A DNA stretch of 43,502 nucleotides. Origin: Flavobacteriia bacterium. GTDB lineage: Bacteria; Bacteroidota; Bacteroidia; Flavobacteriales_D; Crocinitomicaceae. Within the stretch, counting starts at the first letter, position 1. Each line of letters begins with the position of its first letter. The position numbers and the translations under genes are program-made. Location: contig CANGOA010000007.1 in assembly GCA_947455255.1 (NCBI GenBank), positions 1-43,502 on the forward strand, given 5' to 3'. The notes below the pieces were generated by a model, which was not told where the DNA came from, searched no databases, and saw only the letters and a program-made list of their open reading frames with translations. Shown here one piece after another: positions 8,213-16,823 of the stretch.

Positions 8213-8457
8213 TTTTCAAAATATTTATACCAACTATCTACGATTAAATCAAAGTGTTGATAGATTATTTTTTTAATTTCTTTGCGATCTTTTTGATTCA
8301 AATTATAAGCGTACGCTTCTTTTAATTCTACTTCTTCTTCAAGAATCCAAAATTTACATTCCATATCTGCTTTTTCAGCGTGAATATGAATAGGTTCGTT
8401 TCCTTCATTTGAATAAAAAAACAATCTCCAACCGAAAATATAAACTATTGTGGGCAT
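8209..8457 (-). CDS. DUF4160 protein, likely toxin-like partner
   Basis: 82 residues from ATG at 8457 (a TTG two codons earlier is possible but less likely). MPTIVYIFGWRLFFYSNEGNEPIHIHAEK carries the conserved Gly-Arg/Tyr...EP.HIH(V/A) signature of DUF4160. The rest is acidic-basic and helical, ending VDSWYKYFEK. With DUF2442 it forms a two-gene module placed between the permease and ATPase genes of an ABC exporter. A -7 box directly before its start suggests the pair has its own promoter. Confidence 0.85.
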   Translation of the reverse strand: MPTIVYIFGWRLFFYSNEGNEPIHIHAEKADMECKFWILEEEVELKEAYAYNLNQKDRKEIKKIIYQHFDLIVDSWYKYFEK

Positions 8458-8460
8458 ACT

Positions 8461-8468
8461 CAAATATA
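8461..8468 (-). promoter_or_regulatory. Putative -7 box (TATATTTG) for the DUF4160/DUF2442 pair
   Basis: The minus strand reads TATATTTG and then only 3 nt to the ATG at 8457. If used, the transcript would be leaderless or nearly so and would also read into the ABC ATPase gene. Confidence 0.5.
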
Positions 8469-8483
8469 CAAAATATTTATCAT

Positions 8484-9959
8484 TTATTCTCTACTTCTAA
8501 ATCCTTCAGCGAGTTTGTATTTTTGTTCGTGGAATTTACGGGTAATTACTCCTAACCAATAGGAATTTGTAGCAATTCCAATAATACCCATTCCAGCTAG
8601 AATGTAATACGTAATGATAACATTTCCGAATAAAAAGCAAATTCCATGAATTAAATAGGGTACAAGTAAGATTGGAATTAACGGGATGAAATTTCTGATA
8701 TTGAACCCTTGCACGTCGAATTTTTTATTTTGAGTAATGTCAAAGGGTTGGTATTTGAAATTTGCCACGTAAAAAAAAAGGTATGGGAATGTACCTACTG
8801 CATAAATAAGAAGCGCAAAATTGATAAGAGGAATTCGTGCATCTAGCAAATAATAAGGAATTGTGAGAATGTATGCTAAAACCATAGCGCTTGTAAAAAT
8901 GATGTATTTTACTCTAAACAAGGTTTTAATTGGCAATGCCAAGGTCATGAGTCCATCAAAATGGGAACTGTAGCCTGAAAGCGTGATTTGTCCTATGTTC
9001 ATGATAAAACCACTACACATAAAAAGCCCTACAAATATTATTTTGAAAGAATTGACATTTATTATTTCGTTGCCATAAAACCCTATGCCATAGAACAGAA
9101 AAAATATTCCTGTAAACAGCATTGTTCTCGTTTTTTTATTTCTTAAGATAAACTTTAGTTCAAGCATAATCAAATGACCTAAATCTCCATATTTTTCAAG
9201 GAATTGAAACGTGATTAGTTTGCTTGAACGTTTCTTGTTTGCAGTAAACGATTCGTCGTAGCGGTTTTTCACCATCAATTGATAGGTAAAACGGTAAGAC
9301 GCAAACACAAGTGAGATTGGTAGTATTATCAACCAGGGTTGAGCCATCGCATAACGTACAAGTACAACATATCCTTTCGAAAGCGATATGATTCCTCGAT
9401 TTTCTAATGTTAACACTACTAAAACTACTGCAAACAGTAAATATCCCAATAGTGCTTTTTTAGAAAAAATGAATTTCACACCCAAGCTCAAAAAATTCAC
9501 CGTCAAAATTCCTCCATAGATATAGGTAAACCAGACGATGCTTTCGATGATCGCGTAGTTTGTGACAACATGTACAAAGAAAAAAGGAAGTAATACTAAA
9601 AAAGCCAAGAGATTGAAATAACTAAACAAGCTAGATATCAATGGGAAGTTAAATAGTTTTTTCTTCGAAAACGGTAGAGATAAATAATGTTGTAGGTCGA
9701 GCAGTGAAATGGATTGAAACTTAAAACGCAACACAAAATCTACTAAAAAATAGCTAAACACAAATCGTGTAAACATTTCCAACACATTATCGTTGGGGTA
9801 AATATCACGAACGATTTTATCTGCAATTATTCCAAAAAAACCAAAAGCAAACAGAAAATAAGCAGAAATTAATGCGAGAAAAATAGAAGATACAATCGAT
9901 TTTTTCCAGAAAAATGATCTGATTTTTTGTAGGTAAAGATGTTTTAAGAGGAGGAACAT
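8484..9959 (-). CDS. DUF5687 family ABC permease
   Basis: 491 residues with about ten to twelve predicted membrane helices and a cytoplasmic region near 230-255. The start MFLLLKHLYLQKIRSFFWKKS and the overall pattern (FRFKFQSISLLDLQHYLSLPFSKKKL, later GYSSHFDGLMTLALPIKTLFRVKY) match DUF5687, a Bacteroidota membrane family encoded beside ABC ATPases. It is probably the export channel for the ATPase at 7273-7977. The intervening DUF4160/DUF2442 genes look like a later insertion. Cargo unknown. Confidence 0.85.
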   Translation of the reverse strand: MFLLLKHLYLQKIRSFFWKKSIVSSIFLALISAYFLFAFGFFGIIADKIVRDIYPNDNVLEMFTRFVFSYFLVDFVLRFKFQSISLLDLQHYLSLPFSKKKLFNFPLISSLFSYFNLLAFLVLLPFFFVHVVTNYAIIESIVWFTYIYGGILTVNFLSLGVKFIFSKKALLGYLLFAVVLVVLTLENRGIISLSKGYVVLVRYAMAQPWLIILPISLVFASYRFTYQLMVKNRYDESFTANKKRSSKLITFQFLEKYGDLGHLIMLELKFILRNKKTRTMLFTGIFFLFYGIGFYGNEIINVNSFKIIFVGLFMCSGFIMNIGQITLSGYSSHFDGLMTLALPIKTLFRVKYIIFTSAMVLAYILTIPYYLLDARIPLINFALLIYAVGTFPYLFFYVANFKYQPFDITQNKKFDVQGFNIRNFIPLIPILLVPYLIHGICFLFGNVIITYYILAGMGIIGIATNSYWLGVITRKFHEQKYKLAEGFRSRE

Positions 9960-9971
9960 GAGACTTAAAGA

Positions 9972-10042
9972 TTTCCCTCCTTGAGGAGGGATTAAGGGAG
10001 GTGATTAAGTTGTCACCCACCTCAATCCTCCAAGGGAGGAAG
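9972..10042. repeat. Inverted pair of CCCTCC...GGAGGG intergenic elements
   Basis: The left half (9972-10003) reads TTCCCTCCTTGAGGAGGG then ATTAAGGGAGGTGA; the right half (about 10011-10042) is an imperfect reverse complement. Together they can form a long imperfect hairpin between the M16 protease stop and the DUF5687 start. The same element occurs at 40923-40980 and 41034-41070. Confidence 0.85.
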
Positions 10043-10050
10043 AACAATAA

Positions 10051-12927
10051 TTAATCGATTCTAATTTGTTTTGTTTTCAACACTTCGATTTCACCGAATT
10101 GTGCTAATTTCTTTTTGTCTACCAGTTTAAGGTTTCCGTAAATCGTAATGATACGTGGTCGGTTTATTAAATTGGTATTATAAAAATCAACGATGTTATC
10201 GAAAGTAAGGGATTTGTAGAGCGGATATTCTTCCTGTAAAGGTGAATTCGTATATCCCATTTCTCTTCCTTTTGCTATGGATGTGGAGATGTATCTAAAA
10301 CTTGGGTAATTTGAAGATATAGAATTGATTAATCCTGATTTAATCATGTTAATACGATCTGGTTTTTGAGGTAAAAATCGAAGAATACTATCCATTACAA
10401 CAATTGACTCATTGGTTTTATCCATTTGACAACCAACGTAGGAATAAAATGCTCCAGCTTTGTTTTTTGTGGTTGGAACAATAAATGCACCTGAAGTTGT
10501 GTAAGCCAAAGATCTATATTCTCTGATTTCTTGCATGAGTATACCAGAGAAGCCATCATTCATGTAGTTGTTAAAAGCTTCAGCATAAACTTTATCTTTC
10601 GTATTTCCAGAAAAATTAGGAGTTTTTATTAGGAAATAGATTTGACCTTGAACTGCTTTTTTATCATTCATCATGAGAACTTTGTTTGTTGGATTAGGAA
10701 GAAATTCTTTATCCGTAAAAGGGATGAATTTTGATGCAGTGTCTTTACTGAATGAATTTTCTAAAAGAGATTTTATATCGCTTGCATTACCAACATAATG
10801 CCATGTTGCTTTGTATTGATTTATTTTTTTGTAGGTCTCTAATACTTCTTGTGCGGTTAATGCTTTTAATTGTTTTTCAGAAGGACGAATTAAACTTTCA
10901 CTATTTTTTCCTAAAACAGAATACCATAATAATAATCTTCCCATTGCATCTGGGGATTTAAGTTCCGATTTTCTACCTGAAATAACTCCTTCAACAACTG
11001 TTTTGATTGAATTTTCGTCAACCACAGGTTCTTCAATTAAAGATTTAATGATTGGCAATGCGTTTTTCAAATTTGCTTCTAATCCTTCAAAGGTCAATGT
11101 AAATCTGTTATCATCTACGCTCGCGTAATAGGAGATACCATGTATTGCAAAAGCTTGTTTTAACTGGTCTCTTGTTAAGTTTTTCGTATAAAAATAATTG
11201 AATAAATTAGCTGCTAAATCTAAGTTTTTAATTGAATCAGTCCCAACAGCACGTTGAATTTTTAAGGTAAAAATATCATTGTATGGATTTGCTGTGATAT
11301 AAAAAGGTGTTGTACCATGTAAATTTGAAGTTACAGCATCTTTATTGTAATCTAGAATCTTAGGAGTCCCAGATTCTTTTAGTGTTGCTAAGTAATTTTT
11401 ACAATACTCAGATTCAATTTTTTGAGAAGCGACAACAGGTTTAAATCCTGGTTTTTCAAGTGTTGTTTTCTCAGGGAACCCCATGGAAGATTCAATTACT
11501 AAATGATTATCAATAAAATATTGGTTTGCAACACGAATAATATCTTCTTTAGTAATGTTTTTAATTTCATCTAGTTGTTTAAGATAATTGTCCCAATTCG
11601 AATTTTCTAAAAATAGGTATGTCAATTTATAGGCTCTATTTTGTTCATCTTCTAATTCTCTTTTGCGTTGAATTTCGATTTCTTGTTTGATGATATTCAA
11701 AATTGTGTCCGAAAAAACACCTTTTTTAATATTTTCAACGGCTTCATAGATAAGTGTTTCCGCTTCTTTAAACGATTGACCAATAATTTTAGGTCCAAAA
11801 ACAACAACTGTTGCACCATCGTCGTTAAAGTTCATATTATATCCAGCTCCAAATAATAATTTACCATCTAGTTGTAATTTATTTAAACTACCAGTTTCAG
11901 ATTGGTTAGATAATAGACTTGAACAAATTTCTAATGCTAATTGATCTTTGTGACCATTTTTAACGGTTTTATACCCAATATACCCAACTTTAATAGGTGT
12001 ATATTTTACTTCTATTACCTCTTTTTTATCGAATTTACTTTGTGCATATTCAGGAAAAATTGGAACTGGTGCAGAACGAAGTTTTCCAAATTTTTCATTA
12101 ATCCATTTCATTGCATTTTCCAAGTCAAAATTTCCTGAAATCACTAAGGCCATGTTGTTTGCCACGTAGTAATCGTTGAAATATTTGTACATTTTTGTTA
12201 AAGAAGGGTTTTTTAAATGTTCGACAGTACCGATTGTAGATTGTGTTCCATAAGGATGCGTTTTGAATAAATTAGCCATTAAATCTTCTTGTAATTTACT
12301 GAATGGACTATCCATCCCTCTGTTTTTTTCTTCGTAAACTACTTCTAATTCAGACTGAAAGGAACGAAAAACAGGATTTTGAAAACGGTGTGCATATAAT
12401 TCTAACCATTTTTCTAATTGATCTCCTGGGAAAGCGTTTAAATATACGGTCATATCGTTGGAAGTAAACGCATTTAAATCAGTTCCTCCGATGCTTTTTA
12501 TGAGTTTATCAAACTCTGTTGGATTTGCATAATTTGCTGCTTGAACACTTTGATTATTCACAAGTGATAAAATTCTTTTTCTTTCTTTTTCATCTTTTGT
12601 TTTTCCTATTAAATCATAGTAGTAAACAATTGAATCTAAAAATGGCTTTTCTTTCGCATAATCTGTTGTTCCAAGTTCATTTGTGCCTTTAAATAAAAGA
12701 TGTTCCAGATAATGTGCCATTCCGGTTGCATCTGATGGATCATTTTTACTTCCGGCTTTAACACTAACAATTCCATATGCTCCAACAGAATTTTTGTCAG
12801 GATTTAAGATTACTGTTAGACCATTATCTAACTTGTACGTTTTAATAGTGAAGGAAGCATTTTGTTGTCCTAGTGCTTGAAATACAAGCATTAAAAACAT
12901 GGATAGGGGTAAAAAGAGTTTTTTCAT
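10051..12927 (-). CDS. Secreted M16 family zinc protease (two M16 modules)
   Basis: 958 residues from ATG at 12927; the frame runs 27 codons further up, but the ATG starts a good signal peptide (MKKLFLPLSMFLMLVFQALG). The inverted zinc motif HYLEH (72-76) and the later acidic ligand region LEVVYEEKNRGMD (about 194-206) mark an active N-terminal insulinase-type module. The second half is a catalytically silent M16 module, as in the family. About 40 extra residues sit between the HxxEH motif and the Glu ligand, around 95-140. A role in periplasmic peptide breakdown is likely. It lies upstream of the ABC permease on the same strand, separated by a repeat element. Confidence 0.93.
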   Translation of the reverse strand: MKKLFLPLSMFLMLVFQALGQQNASFTIKTYKLDNGLTVILNPDKNSVGAYGIVSVKAGSKNDPSDATGMAHYLEHLLFKGTNELGTTDYAKEKPFLDSIVYYYDLIGKTKDEKERKRILSLVNNQSVQAANYANPTEFDKLIKSIGGTDLNAFTSNDMTVYLNAFPGDQLEKWLELYAHRFQNPVFRSFQSELEVVYEEKNRGMDSPFSKLQEDLMANLFKTHPYGTQSTIGTVEHLKNPSLTKMYKYFNDYYVANNMALVISGNFDLENAMKWINEKFGKLRSAPVPIFPEYAQSKFDKKEVIEVKYTPIKVGYIGYKTVKNGHKDQLALEICSSLLSNQSETGSLNKLQLDGKLLFGAGYNMNFNDDGATVVVFGPKIIGQSFKEAETLIYEAVENIKKGVFSDTILNIIKQEIEIQRKRELEDEQNRAYKLTYLFLENSNWDNYLKQLDEIKNITKEDIIRVANQYFIDNHLVIESSMGFPEKTTLEKPGFKPVVASQKIESEYCKNYLATLKESGTPKILDYNKDAVTSNLHGTTPFYITANPYNDIFTLKIQRAVGTDSIKNLDLAANLFNYFYTKNLTRDQLKQAFAIHGISYYASVDDNRFTLTFEGLEANLKNALPIIKSLIEEPVVDENSIKTVVEGVISGRKSELKSPDAMGRLLLWYSVLGKNSESLIRPSEKQLKALTAQEVLETYKKINQYKATWHYVGNASDIKSLLENSFSKDTASKFIPFTDKEFLPNPTNKVLMMNDKKAVQGQIYFLIKTPNFSGNTKDKVYAEAFNNYMNDGFSGILMQEIREYRSLAYTTSGAFIVPTTKNKAGAFYSYVGCQMDKTNESIVVMDSILRFLPQKPDRINMIKSGLINSISSNYPSFRYISTSIAKGREMGYTNSPLQEEYPLYKSLTFDNIVDFYNTNLINRPRIITIYGNLKLVDKKKLAQFGEIEVLKTKQIRID

Positions 12928-13064
12928 TATAAAATTTTTAAGCAACAATATTACGAAATATAAGTGGATTCGTTTATAAGTATAAATACTTGAATTATAA
13001 TATTTCACAAAAAATAAAACAAATTTTGAACTTTTACGTAATATGTATAAAGCTAAAACTGTAT

Positions 13065-14354
13065 ATGCGTTTTAAAAACGGAATTATTTTACTTATATCA
13101 TTGATTTCTACTGTATTGTTTTCACAGGAGAGTTATGATAATTGTATGTCAGCGTTAACGCTTTGTCCAAATGATACGTTAGTAGTGAATAATTATACCA
13201 CTTCAAGTACTAAATGTATTAATTGTGAGGATGATTTTTCAAAAGTGCTTTGTTTTGCTGCTAAAAACACGATTTGGTTAAAATTTACAACCAATGATAA
13301 AGGGGGGAATGTCTTTTTTTTTGCAGATAATATTAGCTATAAAACGAAAGTTAATCAAGCTTCACTAATAAACGTTTCGATGCTTGAAGCAACATTACCT
13401 TGTGATCCAACTACGTATAAGTTAGTAGGAAATTGTATAACAAATGCATCTACTTCATTATCTATAACAGCACCTAATTTAGCTCCTAATTCAACCTATT
13501 ACATTGTTATATCGGGTGGAGTAACCAATATAAACACGGTGCCTGCTGAGGCACAAATGCGCGTACATCTTTCTGGTGTAGGTATTGATCGTCCAATACC
13601 TTCAATTTCAATCTTCACTCAGAAACAAAATTTATGTCCAAATGAAACGATACGTATAAATAGTCAATTGAAAAATTGTAAAGATTCGGTGAGTTATTCT
13701 TGGTACATAAATGATACATTAGTTGCAATAACCGATACATCCTTTTTTGAAACAAATAAATTAAAAGAGGGAGATGTAGTAAGTGTATCGAACACCTGTT
13801 TTACAGCATGTAAGGTGGTAGTAAAAGCTAAAACACCTACGTTTTCCGTATTAAATTTTCTAGTGAATGCTGGAAAAGACATTACAATTCATGAGGGAGA
13901 AAGTATACAATTACAAGGGGCAACGAATGGAGATTCTTTTTATTGGATGTCTCATTTATTAGATTCAACCCACTTGAAACCAATCGTAAGTCCTCATTCA
14001 AATACAACCTATTATTTAGTTTCAAACTTTCAAGGGTGTAAAAAAACGGATGATGTTTTTATAAAAGTATTAAAAAGAAAATTTGAAGTAGTTACAAGTT
14101 TTAGTCCAAATGGCGATAATATTAATGATACCTGGGTGATTCCATACTTGGAAGATTATCCTAATTGTGAGGTGAAAATATACACACGATGGGGACAACC
14201 TGTTTTTGAAACTACTGGTTATACGTATAAAAAGTCTTGGGATGGTACCTATAATGGAGGAGTTGTCGATGAGGGAGTGTATTTTTATGTTATCCACCTA
14301 AGAGATTCGTTTAATAATGCTCCAATTCAAGGAACCATAACTGTTATACGATGA
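13065..14354 (+). CDS. Secreted protein with gliding-motility-type C-terminal domain (CHU_C, T9SS type B)
   Basis: 429 residues from ATG at 13065, chosen because it begins a signal peptide (MRFKNGIILLISLISTVLFSQ); the frame is open back to 12990. The N-terminal half is Cys-rich and beta-rich. The C-terminal 90 residues form the CHU_C/gliding-associated sorting domain: TSFSPNGDNINDTW, KIYTRWGQPVFET, SWDGTYNGG and DEGVYFYVIHLRD. Such domains send SprB-like adhesins through T9SS, often with a PorP/SprF partner, which is exactly the next gene; the two overlap by 4 nt (ATGA). Likely a surface-exposed adhesin-like protein. Confidence 0.9.
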   Translation: MRFKNGIILLISLISTVLFSQESYDNCMSALTLCPNDTLVVNNYTTSSTKCINCEDDFSKVLCFAAKNTIWLKFTTNDKGGNVFFFADNISYKTKVNQASLINVSMLEATLPCDPTTYKLVGNCITNASTSLSITAPNLAPNSTYYIVISGGVTNINTVPAEAQMRVHLSGVGIDRPIPSISIFTQKQNLCPNETIRINSQLKNCKDSVSYSWYINDTLVAITDTSFFETNKLKEGDVVSVSNTCFTACKVVVKAKTPTFSVLNFLVNAGKDITIHEGESIQLQGATNGDSFYWMSHLLDSTHLKPIVSPHSNTTYYLVSNFQGCKKTDDVFIKVLKRKFEVVTSFSPNGDNINDTWVIPYLEDYPNCEVKIYTRWGQPVFETTGYTYKKSWDGTYNGGVVDEGVYFYVIHLRDSFNNAPIQGTITVIR

Positions 14355-15277
14355 AAAAGTTTTTGTTTACATCCTTGTTTTCTGTTTCTATTTTGTTTGT
14401 TAAAGCACAGCAAGAGGCTCAATATACTCAGTGGATGTGGAATCATTTATCGTATAACCCGGCCTTAGCTGGAATTCAAAATTGTTCAAAGGTCAAATCC
14501 ATGAGTAGAATACAATGGGTTGGGTTTGATGGAGCACCAGTAAGTAATTTAATCACGTTTACAGCACCAATAAAAACGAAACGTACACAAATGTTTAGTC
14601 CGAGACAGGGATTTGGTATAAAATTTGAACGCGATAATATAGGGCCATTCACAAGTAATGGTTTATCATTTATGTATGCCATTCATTTCAATTTTACACA
14701 AGAAACTCGAATTTCTTTTGGCGTAAATTTAGGAGCTAAACAATTGACTTTTTCGAATCGAAACATAACAACTATTCAAGCAGATCCAGCGACACAAAAA
14801 AGTAGTACGTTTTATAGTCCGATTGCAAGTTTTGGTACGTGGTGGGATGGTAAAAATTATTTTATTGGTTTGAGTTTTGACCAATTAACAGCATCCAAAT
14901 GGAGTGGAATGGGAGTTGAATCCTATTATCGTCTGCATTATAATTTATCCAGTGGGTTTCGTTATTTAGTAAATGAGAATTATACAATTGTTCCTAATTT
15001 ATTAGTTAAAAAAACAGCAAACTCTCCCATTTCTATTGATTTGAATACGTTTTTAGATTATAAAGATGCGTTTAAGATAGGGGTTGGATTACGAAATAAT
15101 GAATCATTCTTAGGCATGTTCCAAGTGCGTTTTAAGGAACAATTTGCTTTTGGATATTCTGTAGATTTTATCAGTTCTAAAATCAACACAGTCGCTTTGT
15201 TGACACATGAATTTTCATTGCAATATTCAACGTGTGAGATAAAGCCAACTGATAAATTATCTTGTCCTTTGTTTTAA
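14351..15277 (+). CDS. PorP/SprF family type IX secretion outer-membrane protein
   Basis: 308 residues with a signal peptide (cut after KAQ near 20) and then a beta-barrel. The mature start QQEAQYTQWMWNHLSYNPALAG is the family signature (QDPQYTQYM...NP..AG). Its gene overlaps the preceding CHU_C gene by 4 nt. Known SprF proteins are needed for secretion or attachment of a matching type B cargo, so this is probably the dedicated partner of the upstream protein. Confidence 0.94.
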   Translation: MKKFLFTSLFSVSILFVKAQQEAQYTQWMWNHLSYNPALAGIQNCSKVKSMSRIQWVGFDGAPVSNLITFTAPIKTKRTQMFSPRQGFGIKFERDNIGPFTSNGLSFMYAIHFNFTQETRISFGVNLGAKQLTFSNRNITTIQADPATQKSSTFYSPIASFGTWWDGKNYFIGLSFDQLTASKWSGMGVESYYRLHYNLSSGFRYLVNENYTIVPNLLVKKTANSPISIDLNTFLDYKDAFKIGVGLRNNESFLGMFQVRFKEQFAFGYSVDFISSKINTVALLTHEFSLQYSTCEIKPTDKLSCPLF

Positions 15278-15393
15278 AGCTCTAATTACCTAGAGTTTCT
15301 AATAAATCAGTGTTTAAAACTAATTAAACTCGCTTATTTCAGCAGGTGACTATTTCCGATATTTGTTAGTCAACATAAACATAACTAACTATT

Positions 15394-16359
15394 ATGAAAA
15401 ACACCATTATCGTCTTATTTACTACATGTCTGCTATTAGTAGGCTGTGTACCAATGAAAAAATACAATGATGTAAAAGATAAAGCACGTTTGTGTGAAGA
15501 AGAATTGAATGCCTTGAAAGATAAGGCTATTAATTTTGAAACAAAATCGAATGAATTAGATGCGCGATTAAATACCTTGCAAAAAGAAGCGACACAATTA
15601 AAGCTAGATACAACTAATTTAGGGGAATTGTTGAGAGATTTGCGTACGAAATATGGTAAGTTGGAAGAACAAAATACTGCTTATGAAAAGCGTATTGAGC
15701 ATGACCGTGCTGCAATTTCAAAAAGTGCAGGAAGTATGCAAGCGGAAATGGATGCGAAAAGCGTTGAATTACACCGCAAACAAGATGTGTTAAAAGAATT
15801 AGAAGAAGAATTAAAAGAAAAACAACGTTTGTTAGCAGATCGTGAGAAACGTGTAAATGAGTTAGAGGAAATGATGCAACGTAAAGATGATGCGATCAAA
15901 TTACTTCAAAAAAGAGTTGCTGATGCTCTGTTAGCATACAAAAATCGTGGTCTTACTGTTGTGAACAAAAATGGTAAAATTTATGTGAGTTTGGAAGCGA
16001 AATTGCTTTTTAAAACGGGAAGTACTGAAGTAGAACCAGACGGTAAAACTGCATTAATTGATTTAGCGAAAGTATTAGAAAACGAAAAAGAATTGGAAAT
16101 TATTGTAGAAGGTCATACCGATTCGGATAAATTGACACGTGCAGGTCATCCAAAAAATAACTGGGAGTTGTCTGTTTTACGTGCAACATCTGTAGTAGAA
16201 ATTATGACTGGAAATACGGCAATAAGTCCTTCAATTTTGATGGCTGCTGGTCGTGGAGAATTTCACCCAGTGGATGAATTAGATAAGGCGAAGAATCGTA
16301 GAATTGATATCATTATTTCTCCGAATTTAAATCCATTGTACGAATTGATAAGTAAGTAG
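15394..16359 (+). CDS. OmpA-family lipoprotein with long coiled coil
   Basis: 321 residues. A lipoprotein signal ends LLVGC (Cys18). Residues about 25-190 are a charged heptad-like coiled coil. The C-terminal OmpA/peptidoglycan-binding domain (about 205-321) has KLLFKTGSTEV, IIVEGHTDSDK, NWELSVLRATSVV and the closing AKNRRIDIIISP. It likely ties the outer membrane to peptidoglycan. It follows the porP/sprF gene by 116 nt, so it may be in the same T9SS-linked group or independently expressed. Confidence 0.92.
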   Translation: MKNTIIVLFTTCLLLVGCVPMKKYNDVKDKARLCEEELNALKDKAINFETKSNELDARLNTLQKEATQLKLDTTNLGELLRDLRTKYGKLEEQNTAYEKRIEHDRAAISKSAGSMQAEMDAKSVELHRKQDVLKELEEELKEKQRLLADREKRVNELEEMMQRKDDAIKLLQKRVADALLAYKNRGLTVVNKNGKIYVSLEAKLLFKTGSTEVEPDGKTALIDLAKVLENEKELEIIVEGHTDSDKLTRAGHPKNNWELSVLRATSVVEIMTGNTAISPSILMAAGRGEFHPVDELDKAKNRRIDIIISPNLNPLYELISK

Positions 16360-16360
16360 T

Positions 16361-16403
16361 CTTCGACTTCGCTCAGACTGACTTACGACTTCGCTTTGGC
16401 GAC
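16361..16403. repeat. CTTCG...CTCAG intergenic repeat
   Basis: CTTCGACTTCGCTCAGACTG is followed by a second ACTTCGCTTTGGC piece, directly after the OmpA-like gene stop. It resembles a short dispersed element common in Bacteroidota intergenic DNA; a related piece (ACTTCGATAAACTCAGTGTA) is at about 40947-40967. Confidence 0.65.
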
Positions 16404-16433
16404 ATTTAACATATCCATTAAATCACACTAACA

Positions 16434-16823
16434 ATGCAAGACATTTTTGATAAATTTCAGATTACAGAAGTTATTCATTCGTATACCATTCATTTAGATA
16501 TCGAACGTATCGATGTTTGTCGTGATTTATTTTTGGAAGATGGAAAGTTAGAGTTACGAATTGGAAAGGCAAAAGGGAAAGAAGAAATCGAAGCATTATT
16601 GTCTAAAATTCTGGAGTTTACTCGAGGCAAACGCCATTTTATAACGAATACCTTAGTTGATCTACACGAAGGTGGAGCTTATGCTCAGAGTTATTTATTG
16701 GTTGTTGATGCAATAGAATCTACCAAGACAATCATGACAGGTGTATACCACGATACATTTGTAAAAGAAGATGGAGCTTGGAAGATTCATACGCGTAAGT
16801 TAGTGGTTGACTTAAGTTTTTAG
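16434..16823 (+). CDS. SnoaL-like / NTF2-fold protein
   Basis: 129 residues. The pattern ...ITEVIHSYTIHLDIERIDVCRDLFLEDGKLELRIGKAKGKEEIEALL, then a beta-sheet region closing with GVYHDTFVKEDGAWKIHTRKLVVD, is that of the SnoaL-like family (NTF2 fold), which includes small isomerases, dehydratases and ligand-binding proteins. The catalytic type cannot be assigned. No signal peptide, so cytoplasmic. Its stop overlaps the stop of the convergent DUF5686 gene by 3 nt (shared TTAG). Confidence 0.8.
   Translation: MQDIFDKFQITEVIHSYTIHLDIERIDVCRDLFLEDGKLELRIGKAKGKEEIEALLSKILEFTRGKRHFITNTLVDLHEGGAYAQSYLLVVDAIESTKTIMTGVYHDTFVKEDGAWKIHTRKLVVDLSF

Noticed and set aside
12928-13064. Longer versions of the M16 protease and the CHU_C protein that overlap each other's 5' ends
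   Set aside because: Both have internal ATGs that begin clear signal peptides, leaving a normal divergent promoter region.
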